Notes: a model not told the origin generated them from the letters alone. Positions 21,930 to 32,336 are shown, counted from the first letter of the stretch. The stretch: DNA of 64,000 bases from Hemicordylus capensis (GCF_027244095.1 NC_069671.1:1364001-1428000), one strand, 5' to 3'. Made by a program: numbers and translations.

Positions 21930-22600
21930 TCCCCTTCCTCCCCGCCTACAATTGCTATTTTTGGATCATGTAAAGAGAATAAAAGATTGTTTATAAACAC
22001 AGTCTATACAAATATCGGCAGGGACGAAATGATTAGAACAATAGACCTAAACGGAGGATTTATTCTGCCAGGAGCAGCTACCAAAAGCATTGCAGGGCCA
22101 AGTCTGACAAAGGCAGCAGAAGATAATTACTAATTTGGGGAGAAAATAAAGTAACATGTAGGAGGGCTCTGCCAAGTTTTGGAGACAGAAATAAGCACAA
22201 CTATTTGGAGAAAAACATTAGCTGTGCACAGAAGCAAAAAACCAAAAAACACAGAACTGGAAAACAAGAGGCGGCAATCTCTCGGCGTTCTTTGTACAGT
22301 TTGCTCTGAAAGATGTTTTGCTGCAATAATCGACTTCTCGATGTTTATCTTGCCTGCTCCGTGTGAGAAATCTGTGTGAATCATTTGTGTGCTTTTCATG
22401 CTTCCCATCTCACACACAACACTGTGTCATTTTAGTGTGGCCAAGAAGCAGGCAAATGATGACCTGCATGGACTTCATCTGCTGTGGTCGCTCCGCATTT
22501 AAATTCTGCATTTTGTGAAGGAGTTCTCACTGGGCTCAAGTAGTAATATAATTTTGTAATGTCACTTCTGTCGTCTTTGATTTGCACAGCCTAAACTAGG
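21930..22600. promoter_or_regulatory. Candidate conserved non-coding block
   Basis: About 650 bp of non-repetitive, moderately AT-rich sequence with no long frame, between SINEs on both sides. In repeat-dense intergenic DNA such islands are often conserved regulatory elements. No function can be assigned from this sequence alone. Confidence 0.3.
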
Positions 22601-22834
22601 TACCCTCTGGATATTTATTCTTTGAAGAAAAAATGCAGTACAAATTACCTTCAATACTTATTTTTTCGGGCTACAGGCTTCAGCTGGTAGGATAATCAAC
22701 TGAAAGCTTTAATTGATTAAGTGGTGGGGCAAAATGTAACCAGCAGAGACTCACATACGGCCTAGGGACATGCTCTTTCTTTTTCTGTAAAGATTGCTTT
22801 CTATAGGTTTTGTACGAAGCCATATTCATATTCC

Positions 22835-23022
22835 AAGGAAGTCATATTCTGAGTCAGGGCCTTGGTCCCTCTAGCTGAGCATTGTCTACACTGACTGGCA
22901 GGGACTTTCCAAGGGTCCAGACGACGGGGGTGGTGGTGTCTCTCCCTGCTTGGAGATTGAGCCAGTGGAACCTTCTGAATGCCAAGCAGATGCTCCACTT
23001 CTGAGCCACACATCCCGCCCCC
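22835..23022 (-). repeat. tRNA-derived SINE
   Basis: Reversed tail (ATTCTGAGTCAGGGCCTTGG), body and head (CCAAGCAGATGCTCCACTTC) in the expected order. Confidence 0.65.
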
Positions 23023-24137
23023 CAATTATTTAGCACACTTACATCCCACCTTTCTTGTGGGGGTGATGAAAGCTCCACAAGAGCCTGACTGAGCTATGCT
23101 GATGTCACTGAGGTGGAATCCTGGGCCTTCTCTGGCCAGGCCACCATGCAGGGGAGTGGGGGGCGTCTCTCACTCCTGCTCCTAGCAGCACAAAGAATAA
23201 TTGCCGGCAGGGTGGTTCCAATTATCTTGACTTCTGGGGCGCCTACTGGATTAGTGTGCGTAAGCTTTCTTGTCGTTATTCAGCAACATCTGGGGGGCCA
23301 GGTTTGCCCTGCCCTGGCCTAGGCAATACAAGCTGGCCGCTCTACCTTAACCATCGGACAGTTGACTCCAAGGATCAGCCCAACTCAACCGGTCCTTGTA
23401 CAACTCCACCCCAGAGCATGGCCCTTCATAGAAACAGCTTCTCTCCCTACAACTGTCCTTTGGAGCGTCCCTCCTCCCTCCTGCCCAGTTGGCTCTCTGG
23501 CCCTTTTCAGCTGCTGCTTTGAGAACTTGGCCTTTGAGAACTTGAGCCAGGCCCAGGAATCCGGGCCTGGCTCCGATTCCATGACTCACCTCTAACCCTT
23601 CTACTCTTTAGATGCGACCGGAGCCCCGTCTGCCTGAGACGGTAGGACTCGCCTCGTCCAGCCCCATCCAACTCTCTTCGGACCCCGAAGCCTGACCACT
23701 CCGAGGTCTGGTCTGCAACAGGCCCCCGACAGCCATGAAGTGAACTGTCCCAAGCCCACAGAGGGGTGGAGCTGGCCGGCACATCTGGGTGAGGGACGCT
23801 GAAGCAGCCCAAGAGCTACGTGCTGGGAGATGCCAGGGCCGCCCTTCCATGGGACAAGGTGAGTGGGTCACCTCGGGCAGCTGCTTGTTGGGGGTGGCAA
23901 GATGCCCTCGTGCCCCACTTCTGAAAAGGGGGCAGTGCCTTTGGGGCTGTGCCTCAGGGGCACAGAGGCCTTGCACCACCACGGGAGGTGCAGTAGGGAC
24001 AGGAGGGTTGGGAGTGGCCCAGCGGGAGACTTGGAATAAAACTGGGTGTGCTATCCTGACCACGAGCATATGCAGCAAGAGGTGGTTTGGGGTATGTGGG
24101 GCGGCCCCAGCTGCAACCAGGCACGGTGGGTCTAGAG

Positions 24138-24274
24138 CGAGCCTACTCAACTTAGACCCCCCCCAGCTGTTTTTGAACTGCAACTCCCATAATCCCCACA
24201 ACAGTGGCCAATAGCCAAGGATTATGGGAATTGTAGACCAACATCTGCAGGAGGGCCAAAGTTGAGCAGCCCTG
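24138..24274. mobile_element. hAT palindromic MITE, 137 bp
   Basis: The left end CGAGCCTACTCAACTTAG pairs with the right end, reversed CAGGGCTGCTCAACTTTG. The flanks GTCTAGAG and ATCTGGAG agree at six of eight bases, consistent with an aged 8-bp duplication. The inner arms carry AACTCCCATAATCC. Confidence 0.65.
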
Positions 24275-24337
24275 ATCTGGAGTCACGGGGCCTTGGAGAG
24301 TTCCAAGCACCCACATTGCTCCAGCAAGGTCTGGAGC

Positions 24338-24970
24338 CAGGGGCGTAGCAAGACCCTCGGGCGCCAGGGGACAAAATCTGGGCAGCCTCCCCGGCCCCAT
24401 CCCGATTGCACACACAAAGCAAGCGCATGCCCCAGCACCCTAAGCCACACCCCCTTGGCCTGAATCAGGGGCAAGGGGCGGGGCAACCAACAGCTCCCTG
24501 CCGCTCCTCCCACCTCCTCCTTGGCCGCTGCTTCTGCCGCCGCTGCCCCGCCCTACCCCCCCCCGCTTCTTATCTTGGAGGTGGGGGGTGAGCTGAGTGG
24601 GGCAGGCCACCCCCCAAGGCAGGAGCAGCGGGCGCTTGGGCTGGCAGGCCTCTTGGGCCAGCCTGCACTCCTGCACAGTTCGAATATGGACATCCCATGC
24701 CCTGAGGTCACAGGCATCATGCAACATCCATAGTCGAACTGCGCAAGGGCGCAGTTCAGCCGGGGAAGCCCGCCAGCCACAGCAGCTGCCACCGCCATGG
24801 GGGGTGGCCTGCCTCGCTCAGCTCACCCTCTACCGCCCCCCAGAGGCCAACAGATAAGAGCGGCAGGGCAGGGGTGGTGGGGTGGCCTGCTTGGGAGCGC
24901 CTTGGGGCCCTCCTGACCTCTGGGCCCAGGGACATTGGTCCCTGCTTGTCCAGTGGAAACTGTGCCCATG
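24338..24970. mobile_element. hAT foldback element, about 633 bp
   Basis: The left end CAGGGGCGTAGCAAGACC equals that of the 1.2-kb element at 5638. The right end, reversed CATGGGCACAG, is a weak partner. The flanks TCTGGAGC at 24330-24337 and 24971-24978 are identical. Inside, two arms of about 130 bp (GTGAGCTGAGTGGGGCAGGC at about 24588 and its inverse near 24820) fold on each other. Confidence 0.6.
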
Positions 24971-25009
24971 TCTGGAGCCCAACTGGCCTTTCTGTCCAGG
25001 GTTCTCCAA

Positions 25010-25055
25010 CCCGGGTCCCCAGCTGATGCTGGTCTGTAACTCCCATCACCTCCAG
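25010..25055. repeat. Foldback MITE arm
   Basis: CCCAGCTGATGCTGGTCTG followed by TAACTCCCATCACC is a single degraded arm of the ZNF143-type MITE. Confidence 0.45.
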
Positions 25056-25311
25056 CCAGGCTGGCCTCCGATTGCAAAGAGGGTAAGGCCAGGGAGGGCT
25101 TTGAGGGTGCGGGCAAGGGGGTTATGCTGGACCCGTGAAGCCTCTGAAGGGATTTGGGGCGGGGGGGGCACCTAGGTTGTAGTGATGAGAGAGTGCTGGG
25201 TGGAATCCCTTTACGGATCCTTCTGCGTTTCCGGAGTGCAGTCCGCGGGTGTGTGCTGCTGACGTGAGGACTCAAACAGCCTCTCTCCCCCACACTCGCT
25301 TTAAAAAAAAA

Positions 25312-25317
25312 TTTATT
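25312..25317 (-). terminator. Polyadenylation signal for the 177-codon ORF
   Basis: AATAAA on the minus strand, about 95 bp after the TAA stop. It is followed by a T-rich tract rather than a poly-A tract, so it does not look like the tail of a recent retrocopy. Confidence 0.45.
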
Positions 25318-25408
25318 GATGATCTTCCTTGATCTCTTTGCATGCCATTTGAAAGACCAAAGTACTCCGCTTATTGACAGAATGGGAACGATCATCTGGG
25401 TCTCTTCC

Positions 25409-25942
25409 TTAGGCGCCGCCGGAGCAGTTGAAAGCTGGAAAGCTGCTCAGAGGTGTCTTGTCAGCCCCTGCCGAATCAGAAAGGAGAGATTTCGGAGGGG
25501 CATTCGAAGGGGTCAAGGCGTGCTGGAACCCAGCTGCATATTTCTGAAGGTCGCTACTGAGCCAGGTCCCCACGTTGCCTTTTCTGCAGGGGCTTGCTTT
25601 GAAGAAACAGACGGCTCCTTCTGTGTTTAAGGTGTTCTTGCTCTCATCCTTCATGACAATGATCTCCTTCTCCTCAAGGTCAAATGCCTCCGGAGGGTCC
25701 GTTTCGCCATACCGGCTACTGCATGGCAGGGGGTTCGAATCTCTGTCTGTGGCATTCAGGCTGGAGACGTCCACAAAGCAGACCAGCTTGCGGTCCTTGC
25801 TGCCTCTCAGCTGGTCCTGAGTGTAAAGGCTGACTTTGCACAGGCTGGCCCGGCAATGCAACCAGTCAATGTCCTGAACCATCTTGGTGGTCTGGAGGAG
25901 GCAATCCAGCTCCGAATCGTCTTTCCATTTCATTGCTGCCAT
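25409..25942 (-). CDS. Unrecognised intact 177-codon ORF
   Basis: An intact frame starting MAAMKWKDDSELDCLLQTTK and ending FNCSGGA before TAA. The ATG sits in a strong Kozak context (ACGATGG) and is the first Met after an in-frame TGA upstream. AATAAA lies about 95 bp past the stop (25312-25317 reversed). The product is mixed-charge and cysteine-containing, with no signal peptide or membrane segment. An acidic patch (FDLEEKEIIVMKDE) lies near residues 87-100. It is not in a repeat and composition is ordinary. It could be a single-exon gene, the last exon of a longer gene, or an old retrocopy. I do not recognise the family and assign no function. Confidence 0.55.
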   Translation of the reverse strand: MAAMKWKDDSELDCLLQTTKMVQDIDWLHCRASLCKVSLYTQDQLRGSKDRKLVCFVDVSSLNATDRDSNPLPCSSRYGETDPPEAFDLEEKEIIVMKDESKNTLNTEGAVCFFKASPCRKGNVGTWLSSDLQKYAAGFQHALTPSNAPPKSLLSDSAGADKTPLSSFPAFNCSGGA

Positions 25943-26052
25943 CGTGACTCTGTGAGACTCGAGATGTTGCCTCCTCCTTCACCATTTCATGCTCTTCCAC
26001 TGCCAGATGGCATCCGCCTGGGGGGGTGGGCACAGGGTTTCTGTGGCAGCAG

Positions 26053-26060
26053 TGACATCA
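26053..26060 (-). promoter_or_regulatory. CRE-like site upstream of the 177-codon ORF
   Basis: TGATGTCA on the minus strand, a one-base variant of the CRE, about 110 bp before the ATG. Variant CREs are common in germ-cell genes, but one site is weak support. Confidence 0.25.
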
Positions 26061-26599
26061 CAAAGGGCCACCCACCAGCAGTGGGGCACTGGCCCTGCTT
26101 TCCCAAGAAGTAGGGCTTCACCGGAGCAAAATGCTGCACAGTTCGCTGCAAGGGTCAAACTCAGTGCACGGCAGCTGTGAAAAAGGCCAGTTCCATGCTA
26201 AGGAGCATTAGGAAGGCGACTGGAAATTTGACTTTCCCCAGATACTCTGTAGATAATTAAAGGATATGCAGAGTAAACTGTGTCACTGCTTGGAATGTAT
26301 TCTAGTCTTTCAGAAAGACAGTTAAAATGAGAGAAAGAGAGCAAGAAACTCCCAGTGGGCCTTAATATTAAGAATTTCACACTGATTCAAAGACAAACTC
26401 ACCATTAATAGACATATTATTAAGACATCACATTTAACACACTTATCACAAGAAGCAAAGTAAGAGCAAATGAATACAATCCTAGCTCATAAGCTTCAGC
26501 TCAGTATTCACAAGACCTGATTCTCTGTACATAGTGCCAATCTGAATATGTGTACAGTGTCTTATATTATTATTATTTATGTATTTATACCTGTAGCCC

Positions 26600-26929
26600 C
26601 TTTGGGGGGCTTCCTAAAGGCTGAGGGGGGGTTGCAAAGGTTCCCCCTCACCCTGCTGGCCTCTAGGGCCTCGCAGGTACCATTTGAGCATGTGCAGTGG
26701 CCATTTTTTAAAATAACCTTTTTTAAAAAAAGGCCACTGAAAACAAAATGGCCACTGCGCATGCTCAAATGGCCTCTGCAAGGCCTGGCATGACCTAGGG
26801 CCTCACAGAGGCCATTTGAGCATGCACAGTGGCCATTTTGTTTAATTTTTTTAGTTTTACAAAATGGCGCCCCCTTCAAGTGGCACCCGGGGCACGTGCC
26901 CTGCCTGCCCTACCCTAGATACGCCCCTG
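26600..26929 (-). repeat. Repeat ending in CAGGGGCGTATC with inverted arms
   Basis: The right end, reversed, reads CAGGGGCGTATCTAGGGTAG, a hAT-like end. Inside, CCATTTGAGCATGTGCAGTG and its inverse occur on both sides of an A/T run, and a third unit follows. The left boundary is not clear. Confidence 0.5.
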
Positions 26930-26939
26930 GTCAGGGGCC

Positions 26940-27475
26940 TGGAGCACCTTCCTTAGGAGGCAAGGCTACAACATCTGGGGCTTTTTAGTTTGGAAAAGAG
27001 GCGACTAAGGGGAGACATGATCGAGGTGTATAAAATTACGCATGGTGTGGAGAGGGTGGACAGAGAGACATTTTGCTTCCTCTCCCATAACACTAGAACC
27101 AGGGGTGTCACCCCATGAAACTGCAAGACCCGGAAATTTAGGACCAACTAAAGGACGTGCTTTCCCACACAGTCCATAACTTATGGAATTCTCTGCCAGC
27201 AGATGTGGTGATGGCCACCAGCTTGGATGGTTTTAAAAGGGACAAAGTCACAGAGGGCTGGTCTATCAGTGGCTACTAGTCCGGTGGCTGTGGGCCAGCT
27301 CTAGCCTCCGAGGCAGGATGCCGTTACATACCAGTTGCAAGGGAGCAACGGCAGGAGAGAGGGCATGCCCTCCACACCTGTGGGCATCTGGTGGGCCACT
27401 GTATGAAACAGTTTGCTGGACTAGATGGGCCTCCTTGGGCCTGACCCAGCAGCAGGGCTGTCCTCATGGCCTTCT
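26940..27475 (+). mobile_element. CR1-like LINE 3' end
   Basis: The order of landmarks (GTTTGGAAAAGAGGCGAC, GGGGAGACATGATCGAGG, TGGAATTCTCTGCCAGCAG, GGACTAGATGGGCCTCC, then GACCCAGCAGCAGGGCTG) matches CR1-type 3' ends. Some sequence before the end may be an insertion. 5'-truncated and non-coding. Confidence 0.8.
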
Positions 27476-27511
27476 CTAACTGACCAACACAGGCTCTAAC
27501 CACTCCACCGC

Positions 27512-27628
27512 CCTTGGGTCCCCAGAGGTGGCTGGACTCCAAATCCCACCATCCCCCACAAGGGCCGAAGTCCCTTCTGGCTGGGGATGATGGGAGTTGG
27601 AGTCCAACCACCTCTGGGGAGCCCAGGT
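27512..27628. repeat. Foldback MITE with both arms, near the CIT CpG island
   Basis: GTCCCCAGAGGTGGCTGGAC with its inverse GTCCAACCACCTCTGGGG, and CTCCAAATCCCACCATCC with GGGATGATGGGAGTTGGAG, form two matching arms about 100 bp before the island. Confidence 0.75.
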
Positions 27629-27939
27629 CTTTGAAGGCAAGGAGGAGGGCAGGAGAGAAAAAGGCGGTGCTTGCTTGGGACACTCGGGGTTTTAATTCGA
27701 GGGGGGGCGTCAGAGGAAGCCTCCCCAAGCGACCCAGGAGCGGAGCAGCTGCCACAGCCTCTGACTGAGGGCGGCAGCAGCAGCAGCAGCAGGAGGGAGA
27801 GAAACTACTGCAGCTGGGCGGGGGGTGGGGGGAGCCCGGCGAGCGACCGTTAGGACCGTTGGGGAGGGCATGGCCACGCCCCCGACACGCCCCTGCGGGC
27901 AGGAGGAGGAGGGCGGTGAGACGCACGCACCGCCCCTTG

Positions 27940-27947
27940 TGACGTCA
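27940..27947. promoter_or_regulatory. Palindromic CRE, TGACGTCA
   Basis: A full consensus CREB/ATF site in the CIT CpG island, 12 bp before an inverted CCAAT box. Confidence 0.5.
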
Positions 27948-27999
27948 GCCTCGGAGCGGATTGGCGGAGAGACCCGGCTCACGTGGCTGCGGCGGGGCG

Positions 28000-28157
28000 C
28001 GCGAGGCAGCGGCGGAGGGCGGGGCTTCGGGAGGGGATGATGACGCGCCCGCCCACTCCGCCGCTTCGAACCCGGATGGCGGGAAAAAAAGCGGCTGCGC
28101 GTGGAGCGGTCCGCTGTGTGGATGTGGCAGCCCCCCGCGTGTTTCCCTGGGAGACCG
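28000..28157 (+). other. CIT: Candidate non-coding first exon of CIT
   Basis: The coding start of CIT lies in an exon preceded by a plausible acceptor, so an upstream non-coding exon is expected. The best candidate ends at GGGAGACCG before GTAGGG at 28158 in the CpG island. The 5' limit is arbitrary. Confidence 0.3.
28078..28087 (+). promoter_or_regulatory. E2F-like site
   Basis: GGCGGGAAAA matches the E2F half-site. It lies eight bases after TTCGAA, a CHR-type word. Together they suggest cell-cycle control, though spacing does not fit the classical CDE/CHR arrangement. Confidence 0.35.
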
Positions 28158-28614
28158 GTAGGGCCGCTGCGGAGGGGCTGGGGCGCGGGTGTGTGGGGGG
28201 GTCGCAGCTCGCCAGTGGCCCGGTTCCAACTCCCATCATCCGCCGGGAGGCCCGTGCTGGGCGTCGGTGGCCCTTCCAGGAAGGTTCAAGCCCTCCAGGC
28301 CCCGGGATGTTCTGCTGGGAAACGGAACCTGCGGGGGCTGCATGCGAAGCGGAGACTCGGCCACGGTGTGTGCGCAGTCGCGCTGCAGCAGCCCCCTCCC
28401 CGCAATGAAGCGCCGCAAAGGCTGCTAAGAAGTGGGTGCCTGAGGGGGCTTCCGAGGCTGGCATAGCAGCAGCGGGGAAGCCACTTGGCTGGGCGGCGGC
28501 AGCAAAAGGGGCCGCCTCGAATCCCCGCTGCTGGCCTGCCTCCCAGAGCAGCAGTGACCTGGGGAGAGAGGGGGGTTCTGGTGCCTGGGGGGAGCCGTGG
28601 TTGCGGGGACACCT

Positions 28615-29165
28615 CCTGGGGAGAGAGCTGGTCTAGTGGGAGCCAGCAGGACGGGTCCCCTTAGCTAAGCAGGCTCTGCCCTGGTTGCAAATGAAAGGGA
28701 GACTAGAAGTGTGAGCAGCCCTGGAAGAGATTCCCCTTAGTCGTAGGGGATGGAGCCGCCGCTCTGGGAAGAGCATCTAGGTGCCCAGTTCTCTCCTGGC
28801 AGCAGCATCATCATCATTATTATTATTTACATTTATATCCCACTCTTCCTCCAAGGAGCCCAGAGCGGTGTACTACATCCTTGAGTTTCTCTTTCACAAC
28901 AACCCTGTGAAGTAGGTTAGGCTGAGAGAGAAGTGACTGGCCCAGAGTCACCCAGCCAGTATTATGGCTGAATGGGGATTTGAACTCGGGTCTCCCTGGT
29001 CCTAGTCCAGCACTCTAACCACTACACCACACTGGCTCTCGAGATAGGGCTGAGAGAGATTCCTGCCTGCAACCTTGGAGGAGCCGCTGCCAGTCTGGGT
29101 AGACAATCCTGAGTGAGATGGACCAAGAGTCTGACTCAGTATATGGCAGCTACCTAGGTTCCTAA
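28615..29165 (+). repeat. 5S-headed SINE interrupted by a tRNA SINE
   Basis: The 5S-headed SINE runs 28615-28805 (CCTTAGCTAAGCAGGCTCTG) and resumes at about 29040 (GATAGGGCTGAGAGAGATTC) to 29165. Between lies a reversed tRNA SINE (about 28805-29040) with TATATCCCACTCTTCCTCC, ACAACCCTGTGAAG and CTAACCACTACACCACACTG. The nesting shows the tRNA SINE moved later. Confidence 0.85.
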
Positions 29166-29310
29166 GATGCTGAAAGGCATCAACTATCACCTACTGTGCA
29201 GGAGATGGCAACGGCAAAACCCCTCTTATATTCTACAAAAGACAACCACAGGGCTCTGTGGGCGCCAGGAGTTGACCCCGACTCGATGGCACAACTTTTC
29301 TTTACTTTAA
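29165..29310 (+). repeat. Sauria-type SINE, 3' half
   Basis: GATGCTGAAAGGCATCAAC, CAACCACAGGGCTCTGTGGG and the BovB-like CCAGGAGTTGACCCCGACTC. Confidence 0.75.
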
Positions 29311-29499
29311 GATTTCCTGGGGGAGGCAATGCGCCGCCACCCCCCCCCCCCCGCCATGCTGACAGGTAGCACCAGCAAGCTCTCCTGCTTGAGTTCATCA
29401 GTCCCTTTTGGCTAAGAAAGCATTTTCTACTAACTTCTGCATATACACTTGTAAACAGCTAGAACCTTTGGAGCCAGGCATTATATAAATGAATAATGA

Positions 29500-29670
29500 G
29501 GAGAAAAGCTAGTGGTATGCTTGCATGCAGGCACTCTACCCAGAGCCGCTCCATCCCCTAAGGGGAATATCTGAGAAGCGCTCACATGTAGTTTCCCATT
29601 CAGATGCAAACTAGGGTGGGCCCTGCTTAGCAAAGAGGACAATGCATGCTTGCTACCGTAAGTCCTCTCC
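29500..29670 (-). repeat. 5S-headed SINE fragment
   Basis: Reversed head and middle: CAGAGCCGCTCCATCCCCT and AGTTTCCCATTCAGATGC. Confidence 0.65.
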
Positions 29671-30052
29671 TCCCATGTACCTTGTCCCCACACTGAGCAA
29701 TTGAGAAGTCTACGCCCCTGGAGATATCTGTAGGGTTTCTGCTTCAATCAGTATTAATCTTGTTGAATGATGACTATACAGAGTATACTTTAATCAGGGT
29801 GAATTTGAATCTGAGGAAGATCTGCTTTTCTTGGGCAAGATGTTCTCTTGGAATTACTGATCTTATTCCTGAGTGTTAAACCATCTGTTGAGAACAGTTT
29901 CTTATTTAAAAAAACAACCACCACCTTATTCCCCAAGTATATTCCGGTGTAAAAAGCAGTGGGTTCAGCTAATTTCAGTGGCAGGGTTGTTCATGCAAAA
30001 TTTGGTATCTTTCGGTCATCAGGAAGTGTGACTATTTTGTGGGAACAACAGC

Positions 30053-30270
30053 AACAAATATTTATCTAAAGTTTCCAAAGCTGTTTACGTGGAGAAATAA
30101 CTAATAAATAAGATGGCTCCCTGTCCCCAAAGGGCTCACAATCTAAAAAGAAACATAAGACCCCAGCAACTGTGACTGGAGGACTGCCATGCTGGGAATG
30201 GAGAGAGATAGTTAATTACTCTTCCCCCTGCTAAAGAAAGAGAATCATCACTTTCAAGCGGTACCTCTTT
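30053..30270 (+). repeat. R1 repeat
   Basis: CAAAGCTGTTTACGTGGAG, TCCCTGTCCCCAAAGGGCTC and AGAATCATCACTTTCAAGC, the R1 landmarks in order. Confidence 0.7.
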
Positions 30271-30479
30271 GCCCAGTTAACAGGGATGAAGAAACGAATT
30301 CGAACAAATGGATTATGCAGAATACACGATAGGAGTTTAGTCCAGCAGCCCCTGGAACGCTTTCGGTTGGCTGCCCCCTGCGTCTGCACTACTTGCCCTC
30401 ATCTCTCTGGGGCAGCCCCTGCTTTCTGGCCCCTGCCTCTGGGGAAATTCACTGTCGCTGTTTTTGCCTTTGCAAATGC

Positions 30480-30880
30480 TCTGTTGCATTCCTGTTAGCG
30501 TTTTAGTTCTTCAGGCCTCTCTCACCACCTCATAATCTCCAGGAGATAAATTTCTGAGTGCAACATTAGTGCATATTGTCTCTGCCGCACACCCACATAA
30601 ATGCATGCCCTTGAACACGGAGGCCAGCGCGCAGGCTGCTATTTCATAATGGTACTGCTGAAGTGTATGTTAAACCACCAGTAGCCAATTGAAGGTCAAT
30701 TACACTTTAGCTAGAAGAACAAGCACTGTCTTGGCTTTTGAGTAAGTGGGGAGTGAACTGCAGTTTGTTTAAATAAAGCCTGCAAACTGCAGTGTAAATA
30801 AATACAACATGTGAAACCTCAGCCAGGTATCCTCAGTATGAGAATTGTGTGGTTGCAAGCAAGTCCCTGTTTTCATCTGT
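30480..30880. promoter_or_regulatory. Candidate conserved block in CIT intron 1
   Basis: About 400 bp free of recognised repeats, with TAAATGCATGC and AACTGCAGTTTGTTTAAATA. A possible enhancer; unproven. Confidence 0.25.
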
Positions 30881-31177
30881 CAGATATTGCAGGGTAGGTG
30901 ATATGGGCATTTGTTCCTATAAATGGCTCCTCATAATTCTGGCAAGTGGATCCTCCATGCTCAGGGGCAGTGTGTCACAGATAGCAGTTGCTGGGTAGAA
31001 GGACATAGCAAGGGAGGGCTTTTGCCTTAATCTTGTGCCTCTGGGCTGCCTGGGAAATGCCTAGATGGCCCCTGTGGGGAAGGGGAAGGTGGACGTGATT
31101 GATGCTGCGTCTGATCCAACAGATCTGGATCAGGGTTAAGGGGAAGAGCCTGTCTGTGCCTAGGATTTGATGGGGAC

Positions 31178-31370
31178 TGGTGGATGTCGCTCAGAGGTAG
31201 AGCACCTGTTCCGCATGCAGATAGTTTCCGATTCAATCCCTGGTAGCTCCAATAGGGCTGGTGAAGCCCTAGGCCTTAAATCCTGGAAAGATGCTGATGG
31301 CAGTCAGTGTAGACATTGCTGATCTAGATGGACCATTAGTCTGATTGAGTAGAAGGCAATTTTTCTATGA
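31178..31370 (+). repeat. tRNA-derived SINE
   Basis: GTCGCTCAGAGGTAGAGCAC and GATTCAATCCCTGG (B box) followed by the usual body and tail (AGATGGACCATTAGTCTGA). Confidence 0.75.
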
Positions 31371-31825
31371 TGGGGAGGAATGAATAGCAAAACTCTCATG
31401 AAGTTTTGAAGCCAAGGAAAAAAATCCTTTGCCCCCTTAATTTGGACTCCTCACACTGACACTGTATACTTTCCCTCTGGAGACCTGGGAAGGAAGGAGG
31501 CTAAAACTCCAAATCTACATTGGAGTTTTAGAGAGATCCAACTCTCTGGGAGAGATCCTGCAGGTGTGTGCATGCTTCTCCATTCCTGAGCGTTGGAATG
31601 AGGGGCAGAAACAAAGCATTATTTCAGCTAAGTCCTGGAATGTGTTTTCCATGTCGTGATCTGCTCCTGAAAAAAGGTGACATCAAGAGAATGTCTACAA
31701 CTTTGTGGAAAGTGGCTTTCTTTCCCCAGCAACTTCAAGACAATATTGCAAGACCATACTGCTGACACCCTCCTTCCCCTTTGGCCAGTCATCGCACCAG
31801 GCCTTTGGGGCACTGTGAATGTATA

Positions 31826-32201
31826 CAGCCGTCCCTCGCAAACCACGAGGGTTCCGTTCCTGGAAGCCCTCGCGGTTGACAAATTCACGGTTGGCAAGAC
31901 ATTGAAATGCCTTGCAAACAGGGTTAGGAGTATCACAGTCACGAAAAGACTGAAAAACAAGGTAAATAACAGAAATTGACCTCTGGAAATGACCCCCCCC
32001 AAAAAACCCCCAAAATCACCCCGCTCCTCGGAAATGAACCCCTGACCCTGGAAATCCCACCCCCAACCGCCAAATTACCAAAAAATACCCCTCGCCAAAC
32101 CGCAGATGCTCAGGTCGCGGTTGGCAACGGCGGCCACAATTTCCCAGACTCGGATACTTAAATCCACGGTTGGGAAGACCACGATTGGCAAGGGACGACT
32201 G
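31826..32201. mobile_element. mariner/pogo (Tigger-like) MITE before CIT coding exon
   Basis: The ends CAGCCGTCCCTCGC and, reversed, CAGTCGTCCCTTGCC mark terminal inverted repeats. The left flank is TA and the right flank CA, consistent with a mutated TA duplication. The arms carry CACGGTTGGCAAG. It ends about 135 bp before the CIT start codon. Confidence 0.75.
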
Positions 32202-32336
32202 CACTTGAATTTTACAGATGTGTAGTTCTTAAAGAAAGACCCAAGATCTTCTTGGTAATAATCGTTCTAATGCACATCTCAAACAAACCCCACAGCTTCC
32301 ATGCGAGGAAGTCTCTCTTGCTGGTGAGTTGTGGAG

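Larger units (their letters stand above)
27690..28620. promoter_or_regulatory. CpG island, likely CIT promoter
   Basis: GC- and CpG-dense DNA about 4 kb upstream of the first CIT coding exon and facing the right way. It contains TGACGTCA (27940-27947), inverted CCAAT (27960-27964), CACGTG (27980-27985), TTCGAA (28065-28070) and GGCGGGAAAA (28078-28087). E2F- and CHR-like sites would suit a mitotic gene. A MITE-derived CAACTCCCATCATCC lies at about 28228. The link to CIT is inferred from position and orientation. Confidence 0.7.

Noticed and set aside
23600-24214. Overlapping frames of 141-197 codons on both strands
   Set aside because: Composition-driven, no homology recognised, and one runs into a MITE.
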